Below, one piece after another: positions 27,437 to 36,528 of a stretch of DNA of 64,000 nucleotides. Below the pieces are notes generated by a model. The model saw nothing but the letters and a program-made list of their open reading frames with translations. It had not been told where the DNA came from and did not search any database. The DNA is from Pseudomonas sp. RIT-PI-q (GTDB lineage: Bacteria; Pseudomonadota; Gammaproteobacteria; Pseudomonadales; Pseudomonadaceae): assembly GCF_001297125.1 (NCBI RefSeq), contig NZ_LHPC01000054.1, positions 1 to 64,000 on the forward strand, written 5' to 3'. A program made the position numbers and the translations under genes. The first letter of the stretch is position 1. The number at the start of each line of letters is the position of its first letter.

Positions 27437-27670
27437 TTACTCCAGCAATGCTTGGAGCAGCTCATCGAGCGCACGTGCTCGTAGAACCAACCCGCCATCA
27501 CCAAAACGATCCGTAATCAATCCATGCTGCACGAGTAGGTCGCCAGCAGCAGCCAAAATTTCAGCCGGTACTACGCTGTTAGTGCGCTGCAGATGAACGA
27601 CGTCTTCTACCGTTGTGGCAGGCAGCGATTGATGGAACAGCAGCAGGGCGACACGCTCACGCAAATTCAA
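27437..27670 (-). CDS. Small hypothetical protein, possible winged-helix fold
   Basis: 77 residues from a TTG start with AGAGG 8 bp upstream. The helix pattern RERVALLLFHQSL, TVEDVVHLQRT, AEILAAAGDLLVQHGLI then DGGLVLRAR could be a winged helix. It lies 68 bp after the gene at 27739-28530 and probably shares its transcript. Confidence 0.5.
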   Translation of the reverse strand: MNLRERVALLLFHQSLPATTVEDVVHLQRTNSVVPAEILAAAGDLLVQHGLITDRFGDGGLVLRARALDELLQALLE

Positions 27671-27738
27671 AAATGAATCCTCTCAGAAATGCTCAGTATT
27701 GTTTTTATCGCAGTGTGAGCCAAAGAGGAAAATTCACA

Positions 27739-28530
27739 CTAAGCGTCCTTGTTGTCCTTGGCCTGTGCTTTCGCAAACCACGGGGGGATCGTGGTAATCG
27801 AGTCATCATAGACATCCTTCGGTATGGATTCCCAGAAAACGGTGATGGCCAGCGAAAGCTCATCTAAATGCTCGTCGGACACCACGAGATCGGTGTGATC
27901 TAACCAATCGATGTTCATAGGAATGTACTCTGAAAGAGCGTTTCGCAGGAACTCCTGATGGTTTGCTTTCAGGGCAGCAAAAGACAGACCATCGCCGTGC
28001 TTGTAAACGTTGATCACGTATCGAAACGCGCTCAGTCTTTTCAGATAGCTTGAGCTTTGGCTGGCCAGGCTCATGCAGTCCAGGAAGGCTCCTATATCGT
28101 CAAAGCTAACTGACCAAACCTTCTGTGTGATGTGTTCTCCCGGGTGCCAGTATCCGATCTCTTTTACCAACCAGCCACGCAGTTTTTTATCCCATTCGTG
28201 GAACATCCCAGCGAGGAGGCTCAGGCGTGTCTGATCCCTCACCTCACTCAGCAGTCGATAATATTCAATGCTTTCGTCGTACGCTTTTTCAAGAAAATCG
28301 TTTGGATCATGGCGGTCATGATCGAAATAAGCCGAGCGGCTTTCTAGCCAGCGTTCACCCGCTTGATCCGCCTCCTGCTCCATATTGTCGAACTGTGAAA
28401 GGAGCTTCTTTTTTGCTTGTTCAAGGTAGAAACGGTTTTCTTCAATCAAGGACTGACGAAATGACTCCGGCATCTGAAAAAGGATGGTTCTCTCTTTACT
28501 CTCTTCTTCGTGAGGGCCTTGGGTTTCCAT
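27739..28530 (-). CDS. Hypothetical helical protein, HEPN-like features
   Basis: 263 residues with GGAG 7 bp before the ATG. Strongly helical and charged N-terminal half (residues 20-100, coiled-coil tendency), then SLLAGMFHEWDKKLRGWL and FRYVINVYKHGDG. The N-x-YKHG element resembles the loop of HEPN/Cthe_2314-type proteins, but the R-x4-H motif is not clear. Heads a two-gene minus-strand unit. Function unknown; context suggests defence. Confidence 0.55.
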   Translation of the reverse strand: METQGPHEEESKERTILFQMPESFRQSLIEENRFYLEQAKKKLLSQFDNMEQEADQAGERWLESRSAYFDHDRHDPNDFLEKAYDESIEYYRLLSEVRDQTRLSLLAGMFHEWDKKLRGWLVKEIGYWHPGEHITQKVWSVSFDDIGAFLDCMSLASQSSSYLKRLSAFRYVINVYKHGDGLSFAALKANHQEFLRNALSEYIPMNIDWLDHTDLVVSDEHLDELSLAITVFWESIPKDVYDDSITTIPPWFAKAQAKDNKDA

Positions 28531-28898
28531 GGTTCGTCTCCTTGATATCTGGGGAGGCCGTCGACGGGCAACGCAGCACGGATGGGCAGCGGCTGTTTAG
28601 AGGCTCGTGTAAGCAGATTCGCAGTGTGTCGATTGGCGCAGAATGAGGGCTGTGTGATCTGCTCCTGATCAATCACATAAAAGCATTGGCTCAAGCCCGC
28701 AGAGATTACACCTGTATGTAAAGTCCACACCCGGGAGAGGTGATCCCCGAGGATACCTATCCCACATCAGCGGTGTAAGCTGAGGCCTTGCGGTCTCGAG
28801 ATTAAACCCGCGATGGGCTGAGCGTGGCCATTGCACTTATGCAGCATTCGCTTGACCTAAGATCAATCATGTTCAACCGTGTTTGCTGGGAAGTCGAT

Positions 28899-29657
28899 AT
28901 GAACCCTGAAGTCACTGAAGAAAAACCGAGCGCCTTGGTTATCGGCGTAGGCGCCTACCACACCTTGGGCGCGGCGTGCTGTCGTCGTTTCGCTGCGCAA
29001 GGCTTTCATGTGATCGCCGCCGCTCGTCTTATCGACAACGCTCAAAATGCAGCCGATGCCATTCACAAAGATGGAGGCAGCGCGGAGGCGGTCTGTCTCG
29101 ATAGCTGCGACGAAAAGGCAGTTGCGTCTTTATTTACTTACGCGATGACTCATGGGAATGGACGCGCGCCAGTCTCCGCTGTCGTGTTTCACGCAGGGAA
29201 CAGCGCCCGCATTCCTTTTCTCGAACTGACTGCAGCGCGGTTCGAGCGTATGTGGAAATCCGTTTGCTATGCAGGATTCCTTATCGGCCGCGAAGCCATG
29301 CAGCATATGGTGACGTTAGGACGAGGCACAGTGATTTTCACTGGCGCCACAGGAAGCCTTCGTGGCAAAGACGGCTATGCACACTATGCGGCCGCTAAGG
29401 GTGGCCTTCGGATGGTCGTACAAAGCATGGCTCGCGAATTCGGGCCGCTCGGAATCCATGTATCGAATGTCATTTTAGACGGCGCCATTGAAGGTCAGCG
29501 ACTATCAGAAGCCGAACGCGAGCACTTCGCTAACGCCGGCCCGGCATCAATTCTCCAAGTCGATGCGGTTGCCGAAACAATCTGGCATTTGCATACGCAA
29601 CACCCGAGTGCCTGGACGCATGAGCTGGATCTACGACCTTCAGTTGAGACATTTTAG
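28899..29657 (+). CDS. Short-chain dehydrogenase/reductase (SDR)
   Basis: 252 residues from ATG at 28899, preceded by GGAAG. The Rossmann fold is recognisable: SALVIGVGAYHTLGAACCRRF in place of the usual TGxxxGxG, the NAG-like VVFHAGN, and the active-site segment YAHYAAAKGGLRM with Y-x3-K. The nucleotide motif is G-V-G-A-x3-L-G, so cofactor use may deviate. The catalytic Ser region reads IFTGATGSLRG. An NAD(P)-dependent oxidoreductase of unknown substrate, unrelated to its neighbours. An in-frame upstream start at 28824 is less likely. Confidence 0.8.
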   Translation: MNPEVTEEKPSALVIGVGAYHTLGAACCRRFAAQGFHVIAAARLIDNAQNAADAIHKDGGSAEAVCLDSCDEKAVASLFTYAMTHGNGRAPVSAVVFHAGNSARIPFLELTAARFERMWKSVCYAGFLIGREAMQHMVTLGRGTVIFTGATGSLRGKDGYAHYAAAKGGLRMVVQSMAREFGPLGIHVSNVILDGAIEGQRLSEAEREHFANAGPASILQVDAVAETIWHLHTQHPSAWTHELDLRPSVETF

Positions 29658-29867
29658 AAGCGGAAAGATATCGTCACCGCGCTCATCTCTGATGCGTCTG
29701 TCCTTACTTGAAGACTTAAAGATTGCCAGAGCTTCCATGGCGATCTATGGCACCTCTGTAGATTTTCGGACGGGCAGCTCAGCACTGAAGGTAGGGGTTG
29801 CGATTAGGTTCGAAGTGTAAACGAAGTCAAAAAGTGTTGAGCCTTCGCACTTGAGGCCAAGATCAAC

Positions 29868-31034
29868 TCAGTACAGCACTGGCCATGCTATGCGCTCAAA
29901 TCTCGCCTTGATGTCTTTACCGTAGGCAGGCTCGATCTGAATGGCGTAAGCAGCGAGTCCCATCAGATGATTGCGCATACCCGCAACCGCTGAAAAACCT
30001 CGACGCTCAGCGTGCTTCAAAGGGCCGACATCTTCGTGCTCTAGATAATGCAGATGCATGCGCATTTTCATTTTGAAAGCGCGGGTAAGCTTCGGCTCAT
30101 CCTGATCAACCTGAAGACCTAGAACGATCTTTCTGCTTCTGGGTGAGACTATCGCGGTTTTGGTCAGGTTGGGAGCGAGGCCGAATTGCCTCAATACGCC
30201 ATAGATTTCGTAGATGGCTTTACGGGCATCCGCTCGTTGAAACTCGCGCGCCGCAGTGGAGAACGTCAGGTCGTCAGCATACCGCGTGTAAGTCAGGCCG
30301 TAGCGCTCAGCCAGCGCAGTTAATAAAACGTCCGCTTCTCTCATGGCGAGGTTTGCCAGCATAGGGCTTGTCGCAGCCCCTTGAGGGAGGTGTCCAAGCC
30401 TTCGTATGGCATAGGACTTGATTTTCGACGTCTCAAGGGGCGCCTTGCGGAACCATCGCTTATTACGGCGCAAGCCATTAAATGGCCCGATACGAGTACA
30501 GATTCGGGCCAGCTCCAATGACACCAAGGGTTGGTAGCCAAGGCTGCGAAATACTCGGTAGCAATCGACTTCTGATATCGATTCGAAGAAGCGCTGCACG
30601 TCAACCTTGATAAGCCAGCGACTGGCGCAATGGGGTGCAGCAGCAACGACAAGGCGGCAGTCTGGTGCAAATGCCGTGCTCGCATTATGGGTCACCCCTC
30701 TCGCTAAGACGTACTTGGCAATCCATTGCTGAGCTACGGCAAGGCTTTTCGGTGGCACACAGATCACTCGAAATGAGGTGGGCTGACCGCGCCGCGCCCG
30801 CTTGCGAACACGGAAAATCTTGTAGGCGTCTACCTCTCGCGTGACGTAATCACGCAGGTGCGGGTAGGGCACTTGAGTCAGATAAGCCAGGTGCTTTAAG
30901 GTCAATATCGGAGGAAGGGAGGGGTGTACTGCGACGGTTTTTTCGCCCGTTGCGATTGCCGCTGCAATCACGGGTGCCGGTACGGCACTGGCTCCCGGGG
31001 AACGACGATAGTGTTGAGGCTTCCAATCCTTCAT
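29868..31034 (-). CDS. Retron reverse transcriptase
   Basis: 388 residues. RT motifs are in order: FRVICVPPK (motif 1 region), WLIKVDVQRFFESI with D145, HLPQGAATSPMLANL (215-229), the catalytic YADD at 252-255 in TYTRYADDLTFS, and IVLGLQVD at the position of the retron VTG motif. The enzyme makes msDNA from the msr-msd RNA, probably encoded in the 190 bp just upstream. A phosphoribosyltransferase-like gene precedes that RNA on the same strand, the order of type III retrons. Together they form an anti-phage system in which the msDNA-RT complex holds the effector inactive. Confidence 0.9.
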   Translation of the reverse strand: MKDWKPQHYRRSPGASAVPAPVIAAAIATGEKTVAVHPSLPPILTLKHLAYLTQVPYPHLRDYVTREVDAYKIFRVRKRARRGQPTSFRVICVPPKSLAVAQQWIAKYVLARGVTHNASTAFAPDCRLVVAAAPHCASRWLIKVDVQRFFESISEVDCYRVFRSLGYQPLVSLELARICTRIGPFNGLRRNKRWFRKAPLETSKIKSYAIRRLGHLPQGAATSPMLANLAMREADVLLTALAERYGLTYTRYADDLTFSTAAREFQRADARKAIYEIYGVLRQFGLAPNLTKTAIVSPRSRKIVLGLQVDQDEPKLTRAFKMKMRMHLHYLEHEDVGPLKHAERRGFSAVAGMRNHLMGLAAYAIQIEPAYGKDIKARFERIAWPVLY

Positions 31035-31225
31035 CTACTTTGACACCCGCAGGGTGAGTGCTCCCGCCGCAGGCCGAAGGCTACGCCACGTGACTGTGGC
31101 GAGAGCGCTTAGCCGTAAGCAGGGGATAGGACATGGAGCTGCAGTAATCTGCGCCCGGTAGATGAGTCGTAAAGCCTGACTCATCTTGGCGGCAACATTC
31201 CAGGAATGCACGCCGACGCTAGAAT
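31035..31225 (-). ncRNA. Candidate retron msr-msd RNA
   Basis: 191-bp gap between effector and RT genes, same strand. It contains three clean hairpins on the minus strand: GATGAGTC with an AGGCTTTAC loop and GACTCATC (31161-31185), CGCCAC/GTGGCG (31084-31101) and CACCC/GGGTG (31044-31056). Position and structure fit msr followed by msd. The a1/a2 repeat and the priming guanosine could not be fixed by eye. Confidence 0.6.
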
Positions 31226-32527
31226 CTAGATTGGTCGCCTCAACGAGGTGGGATAGTACGGTTGCTGCTCATGATTGCCAACAGTCATTGCATTTGAAGC
31301 GAGCTGAAGCTGTTTTTTTGCATGTGCAAGTTGGCCGGCGCCCTGATCAGTCACCCGTCGTTGCGAGTCTATCCACCCATGTGATGTCATCATCCGCAGT
31401 AGTTCCGCCAGCTCGTGCGTTGGCAGACCCGTTCTCCCTGAGAGCGCCCTGTCATTGAGGCGTGGCGGACGTGATAGGGCACCCAGAAGAAGAAATATCT
31501 GCCCGGTCGGTATATCTGATTTCATGACCGCATTCGATTTGGCGAGAGTGTGCTGACCGATTTTATTCAGGCGTGCGTTGATTTTTTCCGTAGTCAGACC
31601 AACCCCGAATTCGTCTTTGCTAATGCCGGCAGAAACCCTGGCCGGGAACAGCGGTATCCAAGGATTCCTTTTGTTTTTGGACGCCTTGTGGAACATCAAC
31701 GGGACATTGTTCGGCGCACCATGGGCGAAGACGAGCAGCGCGCCGGCACTCCCATAACCCAAGCTCGGCCCACTCCATCCCCATGGCACGCGACCAGGCT
31801 CTTCCTCAGTTGGGTTATAGGCCGTACAGAGTCTTTTCATTTGCTCTGCCACCGGCTTTGAAAACGCTGTGTCGATGGTCGGGCAGGGCAGAACGAAATG
31901 AACCCTCGGGCGGCAGGGATGGCGTGACACAAATTTCTCGCCGAGTTCGGTGGCCGAATAGGCCATGACCGAAAATTTCATCAGACGGCCTGACCACCAG
32001 CTGCGCACGGATCGCACCAGCCAAGCGGCTTCGAGGTAACGCCGCGCTCGATCCCCACTGCCGATCAGATCCGTCACGACCCAGAAACCTCGCGCTTTTT
32101 TGCGTCGGATTTGATCAGGCCCCGGATGGTTGAGAAATTTTTTGGGGAGCTCACGGCAAAGCTCTGAAATCATCTGCCCGACAATTCCTTCACTTCCGAC
32201 GGAGGGGTCATAGGACTTGGTCGGTTTAACCGCTGCTGGCCCAGCCGATCCGCAGGCTCGTCTAGGAGTTCTTTTGACCTCCTTGAACAAGCGATGAGGT
32301 TTCCCGTAGCGGTGTCCGAGTTCACGTTCGGCATACAGCGCGACAGGGCCATCAATGCTCTGGGCTTCCTTGATGAGCATCGTGCGCATGTGATCTATAA
32401 AGTCGTCCCGTGAGACCAGGTAAAAGGCATCTAGCAGCTTCTTGGCGAGCGCACGGTCTCCCAGATTAAACTGCCCCAACCACGTTTGGGTTTGGGTGTT
32501 ACTGCCGACAGCTGTCAACTCATCCAT
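31226..32527 (-). CDS. Retron type III effector: PRTase-like with winged helix
   Basis: 433 residues. The N-terminal third is helical (LGDRALAKKLLDAFYLVSRD, FIDHMRTMLIKEAQ). The centre has features of a phosphoribosyltransferase-like fold: FWVVTDLIGSGDRARR resembles the PRPP-loop region, and LLVFAHGAPNNVPLMFH follows. The C-terminal part (about 345-400) is a winged helix: LLLGALSRPPRLNDRALS, GLPTHELAELLRMM, DQGAGQLAHAK. Such PRTase-wHTH fusions are the accessory protein of type III retrons. It lies directly before the candidate msr-msd and RT on the same strand. I expect toxicity on phage infection. Confidence 0.75.
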   Translation of the reverse strand: MDELTAVGSNTQTQTWLGQFNLGDRALAKKLLDAFYLVSRDDFIDHMRTMLIKEAQSIDGPVALYAERELGHRYGKPHRLFKEVKRTPRRACGSAGPAAVKPTKSYDPSVGSEGIVGQMISELCRELPKKFLNHPGPDQIRRKKARGFWVVTDLIGSGDRARRYLEAAWLVRSVRSWWSGRLMKFSVMAYSATELGEKFVSRHPCRPRVHFVLPCPTIDTAFSKPVAEQMKRLCTAYNPTEEEPGRVPWGWSGPSLGYGSAGALLVFAHGAPNNVPLMFHKASKNKRNPWIPLFPARVSAGISKDEFGVGLTTEKINARLNKIGQHTLAKSNAVMKSDIPTGQIFLLLGALSRPPRLNDRALSGRTGLPTHELAELLRMMTSHGWIDSQRRVTDQGAGQLAHAKKQLQLASNAMTVGNHEQQPYYPTSLRRPI

Positions 32528-32876
32528 GGCTCATCCTGATTCGAGAGGCACGTTCATTCCTGGGGGTATGTCTATAAGGGCTGAGCCTCAGTGATGTCTG
32601 AGCATCAACCGCAGGCCAGGCAGCAGTTCGAGGTTACCATGACAGCCTTCTACGTTTGCCAAGTAGCAAAGCTCAGCGGCTCATGCGCGCAGGATGGAGT
32701 GAGCCGCGAGGCCCGTTGTAGGTGACCTGGCAGCAGGCGAAGTGAATGGAAGAACGAGGTGATAGCCCGTGTAGATATCAGACAGAGGATGGTCAACATG
32801 AACCTAAGATCCGACACGCCCTAGTCATGCGAGGGAGAAAGACGCCAGATCAGCGTCTTTTAATTGGGTGAACTCT
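32528..32876. other. Gene-free stretch
   Basis: About 350 bp between the retron effector and the TIR-like gene. No convincing ORF, repeat or terminator; it should contain the promoter of the retron. Confidence 0.4.
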
Positions 32877-33320
32877 TCAGGCTTTGTTTGCGGCTTTAGC
32901 AGCGTTTTCAATCCACGTCCGTAGATTGGCGTGTCCGTAGTTGATGTTCCACAAATAGTGGTTGTACCCTCTGACCCGTACGTTGCAGCAGTCGGTCATC
33001 TCGCCATTGAGAGTGGCAATCTTGCTGATGTCGATGGTCAGGATTCCATTGCCGCGAGCAATACTCTGGTCAATCTCATATTTGACCCACCTACTTTGGT
33101 CAGCATTAGCTCCTATGAGTACGACAGTCACGGTCGTGCCCGCGGGCTGAGCACCGATCCATCCCTCGATTGCCGCATCGCCTTGGCGTTCAAATGCTTC
33201 AAAGTCAGCGGCCTCGATGAAGCCATATGCGGTGTCGGCCGAGATGGCATTACTGTTTCTTACGCGCTTGGCACGTTCAACATCGTCGTACTTGAAGCTG
33301 AAGAAAACCTTTCTCGCCAT
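32877..33320 (-). CDS. TIR-like protein, ThsB/DUF1863 (MTH538) family
   Basis: 147 residues with AAGGA 8 bp before the ATG. The whole chain matches the ThsB-type TIR-like fold: RKVFFSFKYDDVERA at the N-terminus, FIEAADFEAFERQG, VTVVLIGANADQSRWVKYEI and IARGNGILTIDIS. In Thoeris defence these proteins sense phage and make a cyclic-ADPR-like signal for ThsA. No ThsA (SIR2- or Macro-type) gene lies nearby; instead a second TIR gene is 170 bp upstream on the same strand. It may act with that protein or with an effector elsewhere. Confidence 0.8.
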   Translation of the reverse strand: MARKVFFSFKYDDVERAKRVRNSNAISADTAYGFIEAADFEAFERQGDAAIEGWIGAQPAGTTVTVVLIGANADQSRWVKYEIDQSIARGNGILTIDISKIATLNGEMTDCCNVRVRGYNHYLWNINYGHANLRTWIENAAKAANKA

Positions 33321-33493
33321 AGGTTCGTCCTTAGATAAGAGTCAGACGGGTGAGGATGGCCTCGTGGGTGCGAGCTAACGGGGTCATCCTCTTTCTATGC
33401 TCGTCCTATGGCTCGTCACGCGCGTTGATCACGTTGAACCAGAACACTGTCAATCTGGATCCGGTGAAATGGGTTCTCACCGTCGATGCAGCG

Positions 33494-33988
33494 TTAAAGA
33501 TTACTTACCCGATTGCCCTTGCCCAGCATGTTATACAAGGCCAGACCACCTGACGGCTTATTTCCAATCGTGTTGTACAGCTTCAAATATTCGTTGCCAT
33601 GGTAATGACCGAGTTCGTCTGTCGTGGGAACAATGGCGATTCTTTCGAGCTGCTTTCTCCCTTCAGCGTAACCAATCTCCCATTGGCACCAACGAGATAA
33701 AATCGAGTTCTCAGTCGCCAGAAATAGAAACCAATCCGCCCGAATGATCGCGTTTTGAATTCGGGAAGTCGTTAAAGCATCGGGCGTCTCAGGCATTGTC
33801 GGATCCCGCCAATCAACGTAGATGTCCCAACCTTCGCGCTTGAGCATTTCTTGAAGTCCAAACGCAAGTTTCGAGTCTTTGTTGCTGTGACACAAAAAGG
33901 CACCGGGCTGACCAGCACGCTTGCGAGAATGAGCTTTGGAGGTTCGGCTCGCAGCAGCGCTGAAAAGGGCGGACTGACTAATCGGCAT
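33494..33988 (-). CDS. TIR-domain protein (TIR_2 type)
   Basis: 164 residues from ATG at 33988. After a basic N-terminal tail of 27 residues (SKAHSRKRAG), a TIR domain follows: GAFLCHSNKDSKLAFGLQEM, GWDIYVDWRDPTMPE and IRADWFLFLATENSILSRWC-QWEIGYAEG. The glutamate in WCQWEIG is the expected NADase catalytic position. It is upstream of the ThsB-like gene on the same strand. I infer an NAD-consuming or signalling TIR defence protein. Confidence 0.8.
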   Translation of the reverse strand: MPISQSALFSAAASRTSKAHSRKRAGQPGAFLCHSNKDSKLAFGLQEMLKREGWDIYVDWRDPTMPETPDALTTSRIQNAIIRADWFLFLATENSILSRWCQWEIGYAEGRKQLERIAIVPTTDELGHYHGNEYLKLYNTIGNKPSGGLALYNMLGKGNRVSNL

Positions 33989-34631
33989 CAAATAATGTTT
34001 CCTTTCAAGTGCGGGAAAAAATGCTGTGATTCAATAATTAAAACAAGCCATTACTTTGGCAAAAGCGTGGGCCTTGTCCCTGTGTATCATCCACTTTGAG
34101 TTTTATCGAACAATGTCCCGCCGGTCGGTGGGGCAGGGAGCTGGGGTACATCATTCCAATAATTGTAGGTGCGCAAGCAAATTGTATGGCGTACTGAGCT
34201 GAGAATATGTTTGCGCGTAACGGTAGTGCATGACATACATTCAAAAAAATGACTATTGTCAGATAACGACCGATAGTTTCGATATAAAAGGCAAAGCAGG
34301 AATCTGATATGGTTATTTTGTTGCCAAAAACAGTACAGATCGATGTAAGCAATGTGGCGATAGACTGAGAGGCATTAAGTTTCGTTTGATAAACCTCATC
34401 CATATCTTTGCGTCATTCATACAAAATTAGTTATCGGAACGTATTCTGCTTTCGGTTTTGTTCTGCTTGTGGGTCGAACTATAGGGTCTGAGGTGACGGT
34501 AGAATTTCAATACGCGTTCGTTGAGCCGTAGCTGGAAGCTAGGGTTTTCTCAAGCATGATCCATAAGGGCTGTACGACGACAGGAAGCGAGTTTGCGTTG
34601 GACTATTTTTTGGCGATTCAATCGAGAATAT
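33989..34631. other. AT-rich intergenic region
   Basis: About 640 bp of low-GC sequence between the TIR gene and metR. The frames that exist look like chance ORFs. It presumably holds the promoter for the TIR genes. Confidence 0.4.
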
Positions 34632-35552
34632 TCACCCTCTTACAGAGCTGACGCCTTCCAGCGTTGTAAAAGAGGTGTCTTTGGCGGTGAGCAAAAAATC
34701 GCTCATGTAGCGCGTTTCCAGCATGTCCGAACGCACAGCGGCGTAGAGCGTGGCAAACAGACCCTTTTCACCGAGCCGTCTCGCGGTGACATAGTTGCGT
34801 GCGCTGTATTCATGAATCGCCCAGTTCGGTAGGCAGCAGACCCCTCTGCCAGACGCCACCAGCTGCATCATCATGACCGTCAATTCAGACGTTCGAATCT
34901 GCGCAGGCTCAATGTCGGCTGGGTCGAGAAAGCGGGTAAAGATATCTTGCCGATCTCTTGCGATCGGGTAGGTGATCAAGGTGAGCGACTCTAGATCCTT
35001 GGCGCCTATAACCGCCTTTGTGGCGAGGGCGTGATGATTGTCTACGGCGAGTAAGGTTTCGTACTTGAACAATGGCACGTAGGTGATTCCCGCAATTTCG
35101 AGCGGGTCAGAGGTCACCACTAGATCCAAATCACCTCTTACCAGGGCTGGGAAAGGATCGAATGAAAAGCCTGACGCCAGATCCAGTTCGACTTCAGGCC
35201 ATGAGGTACGAAATTCGTCAATGGTGGGCATCAGCCATTGAAAACAGCTGTGGCATTCGATGGCCATGTGCAATCTGCCAGCGCTTCCTTGGGTCAAGCG
35301 TCCGAAGTCACGTTCGGCTTCCTTAAGGAGCGGTAATACGGCGTCTGCCAATCTCAGCATGCGCAGGCCAGCGCTCGTAAACCGTGTGGGGTTTGTTTTA
35401 CGCATGAATAACGTCAGACCTATCCGCTCCTCCAATTCTTTGAGTTGGTAAGAGATGGCGGATTGAGTCAGGTGCACACGCGCGGCGGTTGCGACCTGGC
35501 TGTTGGTATCTCGCATGGCTTGAAAGGTTTTGAGGTGACGAATTTCGATCAT
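34632..35552 (-). CDS. metR: LysR-family regulator MetR
   Basis: 306 residues. It closely follows the E. coli MetR pattern: MIEIRHLKTFQAMRDTNS, the HTH region VHLTQSAISYQLKELEERIG, PTRFTSAGLRMLRLA, and the signature AIECHSCFQWLMP in the effector domain, plus FDPFPALVRGDLDLVVTSD. MetR activates metE and other methionine genes with homocysteine as co-inducer. Next to it, divergent, lies a dead metE fragment starting at 35660, so the usual metR-metE arrangement was carried in and then degraded. MetR itself looks complete. Confidence 0.9.
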   Translation of the reverse strand: MIEIRHLKTFQAMRDTNSQVATAARVHLTQSAISYQLKELEERIGLTLFMRKTNPTRFTSAGLRMLRLADAVLPLLKEAERDFGRLTQGSAGRLHMAIECHSCFQWLMPTIDEFRTSWPEVELDLASGFSFDPFPALVRGDLDLVVTSDPLEIAGITYVPLFKYETLLAVDNHHALATKAVIGAKDLESLTLITYPIARDRQDIFTRFLDPADIEPAQIRTSELTVMMMQLVASGRGVCCLPNWAIHEYSARNYVTARRLGEKGLFATLYAAVRSDMLETRYMSDFLLTAKDTSFTTLEGVSSVRG

Positions 35553-35659
35553 TGGATTATGAGGGCTACTTGTGATTAATGGAATTAAAATGAGTTTGTC
35601 TCATTCACGTGCAGATGTCGACATTGGCGTCGATCAACAAAACATCGGGAATTATCGTC

Positions 35660-35873
35660 ATGGCATTGGCCCATTCCCTTGGATTCCAAAACATGGGGAG
35701 CGACCGCCAATTAAAGAAAGCACAAGGCCTTCTGAAAGGGTGGCCTGAACGAAAAGAGGTTGTGTGCAGCCGGTCGTGATCCGCGTAAGAGCCATTAGGG
35801 ACTTGCAGAAACAAGCTGAGATTGAGCGTCTCCCGGTCGGCGATTTCGCTTGGTACAGCCAGATTTTCACGTA
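35660..35873 (+). pseudogene. metE: metE N-terminal fragment with frameshifts
   Basis: From ATG at 35660 the frame reads MALAHSLGFQNMGSDRQLKK, the N-terminus of cobalamin-independent methionine synthase. A shift near 35740 moves the reading to GLNEKRLCAAGRDPRKSH, and a one-base insertion near 35796 moves it to LQKQAEIERLPVGDFAWYSQIF before a TAG at 35871. These segments align in order with MetE residues 1-75; the other 690 residues are absent. It sits in the normal divergent place next to metR. Confidence 0.85.
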
Positions 35874-36058
35874 GTCATTGGTGCCGAGATTGGACAATTC
35901 ATGCTGAGAAGGGAGGTCAAAGGTTTATGTATGAAACGTACGCTTAATAGTCATTCAGACACAGGTGGCGTTCTCCAACCCAGCAGGGCTCTCAAGCGAA
36001 GCGCGGTATACACCCAGAGCGAGGGAGAGGACACGCCTAAGAACGGTCATCTGAATCC

Positions 36059-36277
36059 TCAGGCCGGATGCACTTCTACGCTGTTATTCAGCCCGGTGAC
36101 ATAAAGCGTATAACGTCCGCCCTCCTGGACAACCTTGGCATGGGGCATGTACGCGTAGTAGTAGCAATACTTGTACGTCGCCTGACGCCATTTCCGGCCA
36201 CCCGTAAATTCGAAAATGGTGTCTTGGTCATTGAAACCTTGAAACTCACCGCTCAGCTGACCTGTGCTTACAATCAT
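36059..36277 (-). CDS. Small hypothetical protein, aromatic-rich
   Basis: 72 residues with GGAG 7 bp before the ATG. Beta-rich with a striking aromatic run (YKYCYYYAYMP) and RYTLYVTGLNNSVEV at the end. No membrane segment. I recall no characterised homologue. Strong ribosome site and composition support coding. Confidence 0.6.
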   Translation of the reverse strand: MIVSTGQLSGEFQGFNDQDTIFEFTGGRKWRQATYKYCYYYAYMPHAKVVQEGGRYTLYVTGLNNSVEVHPA

Positions 36278-36528
36278 GCATTTTCTCCATTTGAAGACCC
36301 GATGAACTGCGACAACCGACCCTGAGTGAGAAGGGGGCTGCTAATTCCTTCGGCCTCATGGGATCGCTCTACACGCGCTCCACATATTGCAGGGGCACAG
36401 CATCGGATGTGTTTGAGTGGCGGATTTGATCGAAGCTTGGAATCGGGTGCCCTCTGCCTTATTTTTTGCCACCAAGTTCGGTCAGAACTCCTAGCCGCTG
36501 ATCCCTGACCGCCCATCTAACACACCTG

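Noticed and set aside
34038..34403. 121-codon minus-strand frame in AT-rich region
   Set aside because: No ribosome site and patchy hydrophobic composition typical of chance frames.
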